A DNA stretch of 64,000 nt from an uncultured beta proteobacterium (GCA_903876735.1 CAIRAW010000077.1:23946-87945), one strand, 5' to 3'. Shown: positions 27,939 through 37,943, numbered from the stretch's first letter. Notes: generated from the sequence alone by a model not told the origin. Made by a program: numbers and translations.

Positions 27939-28477
27939 CAGAAGCGCGCCTGATCTGCATCATCGGTGCCGAGAGCACCGGCAAGACCACGCTGGCCCGT
28001 TTGCTGGCAGCGCATTTCGATAGCCTCTGGGTGCCTGAGTATCTGCGCGAATTCTGTGTGCTGCACGGGCGCACGCCGACGCGCGAGGAACAGGCGAAGA
28101 TCATCGAGACGCAGCAGCAGTCGGTGCAGGCGGCGCAACAGGCGGCAAGCGAGGAAGGCGCACCCTTTGTCTTTTGCGATACCGCTCCGCTGCTGACCGC
28201 CATCTACAGCGAATTCGTTTTCGGCGATGCCGGGTTGTACGCGCGAGCGCGAGCCCTGCACGCCGACTATGCGCTGACGCTGCTGCTCGCGCCCGACATC
28301 GCCTGGGTTGCCGACGGCCTGCAACGTGATGGCGAACAGGTGCGCCTACCCGTGACGAAGATGATTGTGCGCGAACTCGCCGCCATGACGCAGCCCGTCA
28401 CCACCGTCGCCGGCCAGGGCGCAGCCCGTCTGCAGGCGGCCATCGAAGCTGTCGAGGCAATCACGGCGTACCGATGA
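27935..28477 (+). CDS. NadR-like P-loop kinase, candidate thiamine-trapping kinase
   Basis: 180-residue ATPase: Walker A in IIGAESTGKTTLARLLA (about residues 10-26), then VPEYLREFCVLHGRTPT and a Walker-B-like FVFCDTAPLLTAIYSEF. This is the ribosylnicotinamide-kinase-like domain of NadR without the adenylyltransferase part. Its ATG overlaps the pnuT stop (ATGA), and the whole unit is under a TPP riboswitch. I infer that it phosphorylates the imported molecule; the exact substrate is not proven. It converges with the patatin gene, overlapping by 17 bases. Confidence 0.8.
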   Translation: MTEARLICIIGAESTGKTTLARLLAAHFDSLWVPEYLREFCVLHGRTPTREEQAKIIETQQQSVQAAQQAASEEGAPFVFCDTAPLLTAIYSEFVFGDAGLYARARALHADYALTLLLAPDIAWVADGLQRDGEQVRLPVTKMIVRELAAMTQPVTTVAGQGAARLQAAIEAVEAITAYR

Positions 28478-30641
28478 ACAGGTAGGCGTTGGCCGCGCCG
28501 CTGCTGGAGCGGCCCAGGCCGACGTAGACCGGGCCGAAAGAGGTTTCGGCGCCGGCGTAGAGCAGCAGTGAGTTGTAAGTGCCGGGGCTGTTGAATTCGG
28601 ACAAGGGTACCGCTACGCGGCCGACCTCCAGCGCCACGCCCAGCCGCATGTCACCGCGCAACCCGAGCGGCATGCGCCCGACGATGCGCTCGCCGCGCAC
28701 ATGGGCGTAACTCAGCTTGTCACCGTACAACTGGCCGGCGGCAAAGCCCGACAGGTTCAGAAAACCGCCAAGTTTGGCCGGATCCTGCTCCGGTAGCTTG
28801 CCGTGGGTCGAGCCTTCGTAGCTGGCGCGCATGCCCAGCACCCAGTCACCCATCGGGTAGGCACCATTCAAATCCAGCATCACGCGGCTGTAGTCCTGGC
28901 GTGAAGATTCAAACCAGCTGGCGCGCGCCAACCAGCCACGCGAGGGAAAGTGCAGTTGGTCAAGTTGGTCGAGTTCGATACTGGCCAGCCAGCCACTGGT
29001 GCGCAGCGGTTCTTGCGGCTTCATCTCAAAACCGGTTTCCATCCGGATGGTGCGCTGTTCCTCGCGCCAGCCCAGGCGCGCCTGGCCCAGCAGGCCGATG
29101 TTGATGCCGCCCACCAAATCGAGTCGACTCACGTTGTCGCGGTAGGTCGAGAGGCGGTCCTGACCGATGTAGACGGGCGCATTCTCGCGACGCACGGCGC
29201 CCTGGGCTTCCACGAAAAAGCGCTGGGCCGGGTCCAGTGGTTGATACCAGTCTGCGGCCAGGCCGGTGTCGCTTCCCAATTCGCCCGAGAACAGCAATTC
29301 GCCGCCGAGCGAATTGAGCCAGGTCTTCTGGTAGGCAGCGCGCAGGCTGTAGGTGGAGCCGCCGCTCAGGCTTGAATTCAGGTTGAGCCCGAGGCGTATG
29401 TAGTCCGGCCCCCAGCTTTTTTCGGTGGGCATGATGCGCAGCACGTTGCGTTCGCGCTGGCGCAGCAGCGCGTAGTCGACGCGCTCGTAGTAACCGTCGC
29501 CATAGGCGCGCAGCAGGTCGCGGTTGAGTCCCTGGGTATCGAGTGGCTGATCGACTTGTTGCTGCAGGTAGCGGCGCACCGTTTCCGGATTGACCTTCTG
29601 CAGGCCGGCGATGACGACGGCGTCGACCAGCGGACGGTCCACTGCCGGGCCGCTCAAGTTGGCGTGCCAAGTGGCGTAAGTGGCTTCGTCGACGGACAGG
29701 CGCTGCAAGGCGGCCGCAACAGCCTGTGCCGCGCTGCGGCCGCGGTCGGCGGCCTCGGCGCTGCGCTCGAAATCGGCGGCACTCAGGCCGTTGAGGTCGG
29801 GCTTGATGTAAATGTCGGCGGTTTTCAGACTCGCCAGCGATTGGGTCACGTTCTGCTCGGTCAGGATGGCGACCATCTGCGTCGAGACCGACAGCAGCCC
29901 GCCGATGTCACTGGCCTTGAGCAGGGGCGAGCCCACGTTGACGGCAATCACCACCTGCGCATCACAGCGCTCGCGCACTTCGCGAATCGGCAGGTTGTCG
30001 ACCAGACCGCCGTCGACCAGTTTGCGCCCACCGTAATCGAGCGGCGCCATCAGGCCCGGCACCGACATGCTGGCCTGCATCGCCTGTGTCAGACTGCCTT
30101 CGCGCATGACCACGCGTTCACCGCTGGCGATGTCGGTGGCAATGATGGACAGCGGCACGGGCAGCGATTCGATCGGGCGCTCACCGGTGTCGGCATGCAC
30201 CAGTTGATTGAAGAAGAGTTTGATCTTCTGACCCGAGAGCACACCCGTCTGGCTTCTTAAACCCTGGGCATTGACACCGGTTTCGCTGGCCGGCAGGTAG
30301 CGCTGGGCCAGACGCTTGTTGCGGTAGTTGAAGTCGTCGTAGCCCGGGTTGTCCTGGAACATGTCTTTCCAGTCGGCACTGGTCAGTTCCTTGCGCATCG
30401 TCGCCGGCGCCACTCCGGCGGCCCAGGCGCCTGCGACCAGCGCGCCCATGCTGGTGCCGGCGATGCAGTCGACCGGTACGCGCAGTTGCTCCAGCACCTC
30501 AAGCACGCCGATGTGCGCGGCGCCGCGCGCGCCGCCGCCGCCAAGCACCAGGCCGAGGCGCGGGCGCTCGTCTGCCAGCGCCAAGGTGGTGCCCGCCGCA
30601 AGAATCAGGGCGCCCAGCGCGGGAAGAAAGCCGCAGCGCAT
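28461..30641 (-). CDS. Patatin-like phospholipase autotransporter, PlpD (type Vd) family
   Basis: 726 residues. Signal peptide of about 23 residues (ending LALADE); patatin lipase domain with the oxyanion loop GLVLGGGGARGAAHIG, nucleophile Ser in AGTSMGALVAG and catalytic Asp in VDGGLVDNLP; then a POTRA-like segment and a C-terminal BamA/TpsB-type barrel (from about residue 390). This matches Pseudomonas PlpD in order and length (728 residues), the prototype of type Vd secretion. The start overlaps the stop of the upstream alpha/beta hydrolase gene by one base. Confidence 0.88.
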   Translation of the reverse strand: MRCGFLPALGALILAAGTTLALADERPRLGLVLGGGGARGAAHIGVLEVLEQLRVPVDCIAGTSMGALVAGAWAAGVAPATMRKELTSADWKDMFQDNPGYDDFNYRNKRLAQRYLPASETGVNAQGLRSQTGVLSGQKIKLFFNQLVHADTGERPIESLPVPLSIIATDIASGERVVMREGSLTQAMQASMSVPGLMAPLDYGGRKLVDGGLVDNLPIREVRERCDAQVVIAVNVGSPLLKASDIGGLLSVSTQMVAILTEQNVTQSLASLKTADIYIKPDLNGLSAADFERSAEAADRGRSAAQAVAAALQRLSVDEATYATWHANLSGPAVDRPLVDAVVIAGLQKVNPETVRRYLQQQVDQPLDTQGLNRDLLRAYGDGYYERVDYALLRQRERNVLRIMPTEKSWGPDYIRLGLNLNSSLSGGSTYSLRAAYQKTWLNSLGGELLFSGELGSDTGLAADWYQPLDPAQRFFVEAQGAVRRENAPVYIGQDRLSTYRDNVSRLDLVGGINIGLLGQARLGWREEQRTIRMETGFEMKPQEPLRTSGWLASIELDQLDQLHFPSRGWLARASWFESSRQDYSRVMLDLNGAYPMGDWVLGMRASYEGSTHGKLPEQDPAKLGGFLNLSGFAAGQLYGDKLSYAHVRGERIVGRMPLGLRGDMRLGVALEVGRVAVPLSEFNSPGTYNSLLLYAGAETSFGPVYVGLGRSSSGAANAYLFIGTP

Positions 30642-31348
30642 CAGGCTTGCAAGCCAGCCAGCCAGGCGGTCAGGGCCGCGCTGACCTGCTGTGGCTGTTC
30701 CAGCGCCGACATGTGGCCGCAGTGCTCGACCACGACGAGTCTGGCGCCGGGAATCAGCCCTGCGATTTCCTCGTGCAGTTCCAGCGGCGTCAGCAGATCT
30801 TCACGGCCGCACAGCACGAGGCTGGGGCAGCGGATGCGCTGCAGTGAAGGGCGGCTGTCGATGCGGCCCATGATCGCCGTTTGCTGGCGCTCAAAGGCCG
30901 CGGGTCCGACGCTGTGCGCCATGTCCTCGATGACTTTGACGATTGCCCGGTCCGCCAGGTGGTCCGGGTGCAGCAGCCGCGGCGTGAGGCTGTCGATGAC
31001 GGCCTGAAAGTCGGTTCTTGCCAGCGCCATCATGCTCTTGCGCATCTCAATCGCCGGGGCGGAATCGGGTCGCGAATTGGTGTCGAGCAGGGCCAGCGCC
31101 AGGACGCGCTCGGGTGCCTGGCGCATGATTTCCATGGCGACGTAGCCGCCCATCGAAAGCCCGAGCAGCGCGAAGCGCTCGGCCGGCGCCTTGGCCAGCG
31201 CGGCCGCCGCCAGCGCTGCGATCGAGTCGTGCCCGCTGAGGTCGGCCGTAACGAGTGCATGGTGTGCGCCGAGGTGCGCCGCCTGGTGTTGCCACAGGCG
31301 CTCGTCGTCAAGCAGGCCGGGCATTGCATAGACAGGGGCATTGCGCAT
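30641..31348 (-). CDS. Alpha/beta hydrolase
   Basis: 235 residues from ATG 31348, which is preceded by CTGGAGAACCTGAGC. Fold markers: YAMPGLLDDERLW near the N-terminus, nucleophile elbow GLSMGGYVAMEI, the Asp region LCGREDLLTPLE and the catalytic His in VEHCGHMSALEQP. The substrate is not evident; sequence is like small esterases of the 3-oxoadipate enol-lactonase type. Overlap with plpD (TGATG) suggests one operon of two lipid- or ester-acting enzymes. A longer frame to 31393 is possible. Confidence 0.8.
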   Translation of the reverse strand: MRNAPVYAMPGLLDDERLWQHQAAHLGAHHALVTADLSGHDSIAALAAAALAKAPAERFALLGLSMGGYVAMEIMRQAPERVLALALLDTNSRPDSAPAIEMRKSMMALARTDFQAVIDSLTPRLLHPDHLADRAIVKVIEDMAHSVGPAAFERQQTAIMGRIDSRPSLQRIRCPSLVLCGREDLLTPLELHEEIAGLIPGARLVVVEHCGHMSALEQPQQVSAALTAWLAGLQA

Positions 31349-31471
31349 GCTCAGGTTCTCCAGCGTGGTTTCATTGGGCCCATTATTCACCATCCCTGGC
31401 AGGCCCCGTGTGCTGCGCTGGGTGTGTGGCGAGTCAGCGGGCTGAGGCCCGCCAAACGCTTGATCGACCGG

Positions 31472-31831
31472 CTATCCGAACAGCTCTGCCATCTCGGCTT
31501 CAGTGAAGACCCGTGAGCGCGTGTGAAAGGCCTTGCCTTCCGGCCCTTCCAGCGAAAAAGTGCCGCCCTGGCCCTCGATCACGTCGATGATGAGTTGGGT
31601 GTGCTTCCAGTATTCGTACTGCGACCTGCCGATGTAGAAGGGGCAGCCACCGATTTCGCCCAGGTAGACATCACCGGCGCCCATCGTGATCTCGCCTGGC
31701 AGATAACAGTTGGCTGCGCTGTTGTCGCAGCAACCGCCCGACTGGTGAAACATCAAGTGGTCGCCGTGCTTGGTTTTCAGGAAGGCCACGAGTTCGAGCG
31801 CCGCCGCTGTGGCGATGACTTTTTCAACCAT
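31472..31831 (-). CDS. DUF779 family protein
   Basis: 119 residues from ATG 31831 (ribosome-binding site TTGGAGACATGC). DUF779 members are often encoded next to ExaC/AldB-type acetaldehyde dehydrogenases, as here. Visible: HLMFHQSGGCCDNSAANCY with a conserved CC and a third Cys, DVYLGEIGGCPFYIG, and YEYWKHTQLIIDVIEGQGGTFSLE. Function is not established; the cysteines suggest metal or redox chemistry. An intrinsic terminator lies between this gene and the aldehyde dehydrogenase gene. Confidence 0.88.
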   Translation of the reverse strand: MVEKVIATAAALELVAFLKTKHGDHLMFHQSGGCCDNSAANCYLPGEITMGAGDVYLGEIGGCPFYIGRSQYEYWKHTQLIIDVIEGQGGTFSLEGPEGKAFHTRSRVFTEAEMAELFG

Positions 31832-31845
31832 GCATGTCTCCAAAT

Positions 31846-31870
31846 GAAAAAGGGGCGGTTGCCCGCCCCT
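31846..31870 (-). terminator. Intrinsic terminator between exaC and DUF779 gene
   Basis: Read on the minus strand: stem AGGGGCGG, loop GCAA, stem CCGCCCCT, then TTTTT. It stands directly upstream of the ribosome-binding site of the DUF779 gene and would limit read-through from exaC. Confidence 0.75.
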
Positions 31871-31895
31871 GAATTTTGTCATCCCGGACCACCAC

Positions 31896-31965
31896 TGTCA
31901 TGCCGGACTTGATCCGGCATCCAGTGCCACGCGAGGCATGGATTGCGGGTCGAGCCCGCAATGAC
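31896..31965. repeat. Palindromic repeat, two-hairpin type
   Basis: The 70-bp unit begins TGTCATGCCGGA and ends CCCGCAATGACA. It contains two hairpins: ATGCCGGA/TCCGGCAT (31900-31907, 31913-31920) and ATTGCGGG/CCCGCAAT (31942-31949, 31955-31962). Fragments of the same words flank it (GTCATCCCGGACC at about 31878, GCAATGACA at about 31978). Elements of this form are dispersed in many proteobacterial genomes. Confidence 0.8.
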
Positions 31966-31996
31966 AAGCGAGTGACGCAATGACAGGTCGCCCAGA

Positions 31997-33517
<1,521 letters not shown>

Positions 33518-33574
33518 GGTGTCTCCTCGTTATGGACGAATGATTGAAGTAATTCCCTTGCGGGCTCTTTTACC

Positions 33575-33591
33575 TATCAAGTCCCATGCCA
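33575..33591 (-). promoter_or_regulatory. Candidate sigma54 promoter of exaC
   Basis: On the minus strand TGGCATGGGACTTGATA matches TGGCAC-N5-TTGC at all but two positions: -24 GG is kept with correct spacing, but the -12 GC reads GA. It lies about 58 bases before the exaC start. The match is imperfect, and the call rests partly on the sigma54 activator gene next door. Confidence 0.4.
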
Positions 33592-33672
33592 GCCTCCAGG
33601 ACGATCCGTCGGCGTTTGATTTCATTGAGGTTTTATTGAACCTGGCGCTACGCCGGAATTTTTCAGGGGCGA

Positions 33673-33714
33673 TGGAACGTTCCAGATTCCGACAGCTGTC
33701 ACAAAAAGTGACAG
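33673..33714. promoter_or_regulatory. Two palindromes, candidate upstream activator sites
   Basis: TGGAACGTTCCA (33673-33684) is a perfect 12-bp palindrome; CTGTCAC-AAAAA-GTGACAG (33696-33714) is a perfect 7-bp inverted repeat with a 5-bp spacer. They lie about 82-140 bases upstream of the candidate sigma54 promoter, the usual distance for enhancer-binding-protein sites. Confidence 0.5.
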
Positions 33715-33830
33715 GTCGAATGCTGGTGCTCTATGCATGACATTACATATCGTCAGGTATCGGTGCCTTGAGTACGATCAGCCAAGTTTTGACCATCGAG
33801 AACAGACACAAAGTCTGTCCAGGAGACAAC

Positions 33831-35765
33831 GTGCACACACCCCAGCATGCTTTGGCGGTCAGCCAGGCGCGCCAGCATCTTCTCAAATTTGGATCCATTC
33901 CCAGCAGCGGTCTGGATGATCGGGTCGCGCGTTCCTGGAGCCGAAGCCTGGCAGCCGGGCTGCTGCCCGACGGCCGCTTGCAGACCACCGAGCACAGCAG
34001 CGAAGTGGAGCTGCGCCAGACCTTGCTGCGCAACCACGAACTGCTGGCGCACTCGCGCCCGGTGATGGAGTACTTGTTCGAGCAGGTGCGCCATGGCCAG
34101 AATGTGGTGGTGCTGGCCGACAAGCGTGGCACGCTGATGCACACGCTGGGCGACGCCGTTTTTCTGGACAAGGCGCAGCGGGTCGCATTGTCCTGCGGTG
34201 CCTCTTGGCATGAAGCACAGCGCGGCACCAACGCCATCGGCACGGCGCTTGCCGAAGCCAATTGCGTTGAGATTCACGGATCAGAGCACTTTCTCTAACG
34301 CAATGGTTTTCTGACCTGCGCGGCCTCTCCCATCATGTCGGCCGACGGCAGTCTGATGGGTGTCCTGGATATTTCGGGCGACCAGCATAACGGACATCCC
34401 CACACATTGGGCCTGGTCAGCACGGCCGCCCGGATGATCGAGAACCGCTTGATGAGCGCCAGTAGCCGGCGCGGCATCCGACTGCACATGCACGCCCAAG
34501 TCGAGGGGATTGGCACGGTCGCCGAAGGCATTGTTGCGATTTCCGAGGACGGCTGGCTGATGGGCGCGAACCGGGCGGCCATGGCATTTCTTCAGTTGAG
34601 CCCTTGCCATTTGGGAAAAACCCAGTTCAGCAGCGTGGCCGATGTGCGCATGGATGACCTGCTGACTCGCGGGCTGCGAAAACCAGGCCAGGCCCTGCAG
34701 ATCCGCTTGCGCAACGGCAAGCTTGTGTTTGGAGTGGTTCACGCCCAGGCGTTAAAGCCGTCGATCGTTGAGGTCCGCAAGGCGACACCGCCAGAGCAGC
34801 AACTGGATGCCCTTTCCTGTCTGGACACGGGGGATCTGCGCTGGCGCGGTGCGGCCGACAAGGCGCGCCGCGTGCTGGACAAACCGATTCCGATCCTGAT
34901 TCAGGGCGAGTCGGGCGTTGGCAAGGAATATTTTGCGCGGGCCATGCATGACACCAGTTCGCGCCGCACCGGACCGTTTGTGGCGATCAATTGCGCGGCC
35001 ATTCCAGAGAACCTGATTGAAGCCGAGTTGTTTGGTTACGCAGGCGGCGCCTTCACTGGCGCCAGAAAAGAGGGCAATCTTGGCCGGCTGCGGGAGGCCA
35101 ACGGCGGCACGCTTTTCCTCGATGAAATAGGCGACATGCCATTGGGCATGCAAACCCGATTGCTGCGTGTGCTGCAGGAGCGCTGCGTGACACCGCTGGG
35201 CGGTGGACGCTCAATGGACGTTGACTTCGCTCTGGTCTGTGCGACCCATAGCCGGTTGCGGGAAGAAACGGAAAAAGGCCGGTTCCGCAGCGATCTCTAC
35301 TACCGTATCAACGGGCTGACGATTCAACTGCCGCCCTTGCGGGAGAGGACCGACTTCCAGGCGTTGACGCAGCGACTGCTGGCTGGCCTGAACCCCGAGC
35401 GTGAAATCCATCTCGGCACGGACGTGCTGCAAAGAATGGCCAAGCATTCATGGCCTGGCAACTTGCGGCAGTTGGCCAACGTGCTGCGAACTTCCAGCGC
35501 CATGCTGGGCCCGGACGAGGATCGCATTGAATGGGCGCACTTGCCCGACGACATCACGGAAGACCTGGCGCAGGCGCCGGTTGCTGTGGCCATTGAGACG
35601 CAAGCGCCGACCTCGCACAATCTGGAGGAAATGGCGCTGAGCGCCATGGCGCAGGCGCTGGAATCGAGCCGGGGCAATGTTTCACAAGCCGCGCGCATGC
35701 TCGGGATCAGTCGGCAGACGATGTACCGCAAGATGGGGGCGAGGACCTGCGCAGCCGGTTCATGA
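33831..35765 (+). pseudogene. acoR: Sigma54 activator, AcoR-like, interrupted by an in-frame TAA
   Basis: Enhancer-binding regulator that would read 644 residues from GTG 33831 (strong AGGAGACAAC site). Order: N-terminal GAF-like sensor region (RSWSRSLAAGLLPDG; GTNAIGTALAE), AAA+ domain with Walker A GESGVGKE, the sigma54-contact loop GAFTGA and Walker B TLFLDEIGDMP, and a C-terminal Fis-type helix-turn-helix (NVSQAARMLGISRQTMYRKM). Codon 156 (34296-34298) is TAA, where relatives read HFL-E-RNGFLTCAA; the frame is open on both sides. One base change, for example GAA to TAA, would explain it: true pseudogene, sequencing error or read-through. Two partial products could otherwise be made. Confidence 0.85.
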
Positions 35766-35841
35766 TGTCACGCGCGATGGCGCGGGTGCTTCGCCTTAAA
35801 CTCGAACCTGTTCATTGCTCAACTTCGAGGAGAGACTGTTC

Positions 35842-36474
35842 ATGAGCGAGTTTCCTGCCGACATCTACACCGAGCCTGCCAATGTCGACGTTGATACGCT
35901 GAAGAACCTGGGTCCGCTGCGCGCCATGGCTGGCATCTGGCAGGGCCAGCGCGGGCTTGACGTCAAGCCCAAGCTGGAGGGCGCCAAGAAGCAGGCCTAT
36001 GTGGAGCACATTGAACTGCAGCCGATCGACCCCGTGACCAACGGGCCGCAACTGCTGTACGGCTTGCGCTATCACACCCATGTGGTCAAGCCGGAGCAGG
36101 TCAAGACCTACCACGACCAGGTCGGCTACTGGCTGTGGGAGCCGGCCACTGGGACCGTCATTCACACGCTCACGATTCCGCGCGGTCAGGCCGTCATGGC
36201 GGCGGGCCAGACCAGCGCCGATGCGACTGAATTCGAGTTGCTCGCCACCCGCGACTCCGAGCATTTCGGCATCTGTTCGACGCCGTTTCTCGACTATGCC
36301 TTCAAGACCGTCGAGTTCAGGATCAAGGTCACCATCAACCCGGATGGAACGTGGTCCTACGACGAGGACACGGTGCTGATGATCCGCGGCCAGACCGAGC
36401 CTTTTCACCACCGCGATCGCAATACCTTGACGCGCATCGTTGCGGCAACGCCGAATCCGCTGGCGCGCGGCTAG
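35842..36474 (+). CDS. Heme-binding beta-barrel (nitrobindin/THAP4-like) protein
   Basis: 210 residues from ATG 35842 (ribosome-binding site GAGGAGAGACTG). The sequence reads as a fatty-acid-binding-protein-like beta-barrel: LGPLRAMAGIWQGQRGLD near the N-terminus, VGYWLWEPATGTVIHTLTIPRGQAVMAAG in the middle, and C-terminal WSYDEDTVLMIRGQTEPFHHRDRNTLTRI. The His residues near the C-terminus fit the heme-ligand region of nitrobindin-like proteins, which bind ferric heme and react with NO or peroxynitrite. Family assignment is moderate; role in this cell unknown. It stands alone between the activator and LysR genes. Confidence 0.65.
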   Translation: MSEFPADIYTEPANVDVDTLKNLGPLRAMAGIWQGQRGLDVKPKLEGAKKQAYVEHIELQPIDPVTNGPQLLYGLRYHTHVVKPEQVKTYHDQVGYWLWEPATGTVIHTLTIPRGQAVMAAGQTSADATEFELLATRDSEHFGICSTPFLDYAFKTVEFRIKVTINPDGTWSYDEDTVLMIRGQTEPFHHRDRNTLTRIVAATPNPLARG

Positions 36475-36486
36475 TCCAGTGCCGGC

Positions 36487-37386
36487 TCACCAAAAGGCGC
36501 GGGTCTGCGCGAAGTGTTCGGCCAGGAAGTCGATCAGTGCGCGCACCTTGGCCGAGACGTGTTTGCGCGTCGGGTAGACCGCATAGATGCCAAGTTCAAG
36601 CGAGCGGTATTGTGGCAATAACTCGACCAGGGTTCCGGCGGCCAGGTCCGGGCCGACCAGAAAGCTCGGCTGCAAGATCACACCCTGGTGCGCCAGCGCT
36701 GCAGCGCGGCAGGTGTCGCCGCTGTTGGTGTGGATGCAGGGCTGCGTCTGAACGCTGACCGGCCCCTGCGGCCCGTCGAAATGCCACTCGTCACGGGTCG
36801 ACCAGTAGCTGTACGAGATTACCGCGTGCTGTGCCAGATCGTCTGGTGCCTTCGGCGTGCCATGCAGTGCCAGGTACTGCGGAGAGGCGCACAGCACCAT
36901 GCGCGTGCTCGCCAACCGCTTGCTCACCAGCGTCGAATTGTCCAGGCGCGCAATGCGGATGGCCACGTCATAGCCTTCTTCCACCAGATCAACCAGGCGG
37001 TCGGCCAGCGTCACGTCGAGTTTGACCTTGGGGTGCAGGCTGCGAAACGCACCCCACAGCGGCGCCAGGTGCAGCACGCCGAAGGTGAACGGGGCATTGA
37101 TTCGCAGCAGGCCGCTGGCCGCATGGCTGCGCGAGGTGATCTCTTCTTCGGCCTCGGCCAGTTCCGCCAGCAATTCCTTGCTGCGGCTGTAAAAGAGCTG
37201 ACCTTCGTCGGTCAGGGACAAGCGGCGCGTCGTTCGATGCAGCAGGCGTACACCGAGTCGTGTTTCCATGTCGACAACGTAGCGCGAGACGGCCGCCTTT
37301 GACATGTTGAGCGCCTCGGCCGCCTTGATGAAACTGCCGGCATCGACCACGGCATTAAAGGTTTGCATCTCAAGGAAACGGTCCAT
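36487..37386 (-). CDS. LysR-family transcriptional regulator
   Basis: 299 residues. N-terminal winged helix-turn-helix (MQTFNAVVDAGSFIKAAEALNMSKAAVSRYVVDMETRLGVRLLHRTTRRLSLT in part) and a LysR substrate domain. The KAAVSRYV..LE-like segment and HRTTRRLSLTDEG place it in the DhcR/CrgA-like group common in Burkholderiales. It is divergent from the DoxX-dioxygenase-esterase genes across a 146-base gap, so it most likely controls them, perhaps in response to a quinone or aromatic compound. Confidence 0.88.
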   Translation of the reverse strand: MDRFLEMQTFNAVVDAGSFIKAAEALNMSKAAVSRYVVDMETRLGVRLLHRTTRRLSLTDEGQLFYSRSKELLAELAEAEEEITSRSHAASGLLRINAPFTFGVLHLAPLWGAFRSLHPKVKLDVTLADRLVDLVEEGYDVAIRIARLDNSTLVSKRLASTRMVLCASPQYLALHGTPKAPDDLAQHAVISYSYWSTRDEWHFDGPQGPVSVQTQPCIHTNSGDTCRAAALAHQGVILQPSFLVGPDLAAGTLVELLPQYRSLELGIYAVYPTRKHVSAKVRALIDFLAEHFAQTRAFW

Positions 37387-37532
37387 TGTTCCTCCGGTTG
37401 GGATAATTAATCTGAATTTATGATGTTTATCTTAGCTTCTGTTTCCAATACAGTTCAACCCATGCAGTGCTGAACAGGTTTCAAACCAGTGCACTGTTCG
37501 TAAAACCCATTCACACATACCAAGGAAATACC

Positions 37533-37943
37533 ATGTCCCCATCAATTCAAAACCCCCTCAACCTGATTGGCCGCCTGCTGTTGGGTGCCCTGTTTCTGCC
37601 GGCAGGCATCAGCAAGCTGACCGGCTTCGCCGGCACCGTTGGCTACATTTCTTCGGTCGGCCTGCCGCTGCCCACGCTGGGTGCCGCATTGGCCCTGATC
37701 GTGGAAATCGTCGGTGGCCTGGCGTTGCTGGCGGGTTTCCAGACACGCATCGCGGCACTCGTGCTGGCGGCATTCACGCTGGTGGCCAGTGTCTTCTTCC
37801 ACGCCTACTGGGGCGCAGCGCCGGACCAGGCATTTGTGCAACAACTCCTGTTCTTCAAGAACATTGCCGTCGTCGGTGGCCTGCTGGTGCTGGCAGCGCA
37901 AGGCGCTGGTGGCTGGAGTCTTGACGCCCGCGCCGAGAAATAA
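37533..37943 (+). CDS. DoxX family membrane protein
   Basis: 136 residues, four membrane helices. DoxX features: LIGRLLLGALFLPAGISKLTGFAGTVGYISSVGLPLP and ALALIVEIVGGLALLAGFQTRIAALVLAAFTL. ATG 37533 follows AAGGAAATACC. DoxX proteins such as Bacillus MhqP and CatD are linked to quinone stress. It is the first gene of the cluster divergent from LysR; the dioxygenase gene follows after 26 bases. Confidence 0.88.
   Translation: MSPSIQNPLNLIGRLLLGALFLPAGISKLTGFAGTVGYISSVGLPLPTLGAALALIVEIVGGLALLAGFQTRIAALVLAAFTLVASVFFHAYWGAAPDQAFVQQLLFFKNIAVVGGLLVLAAQGAGGWSLDARAEK

Noticed and set aside
33768..33830. TTG 33768 as start of the acoR-like gene
   Set aside because: GTG 33831 has a far better ribosome-binding site (AGGAGACAAC) and the extra 21 residues do not look conserved.
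34335..35765. Second half of the acoR-like frame as an independent complete gene
   Set aside because: The first-half frame is in the same phase and the residues between the TAA and this ATG continue the family sequence, so it is one interrupted gene; no ribosome-binding site stands before this ATG.
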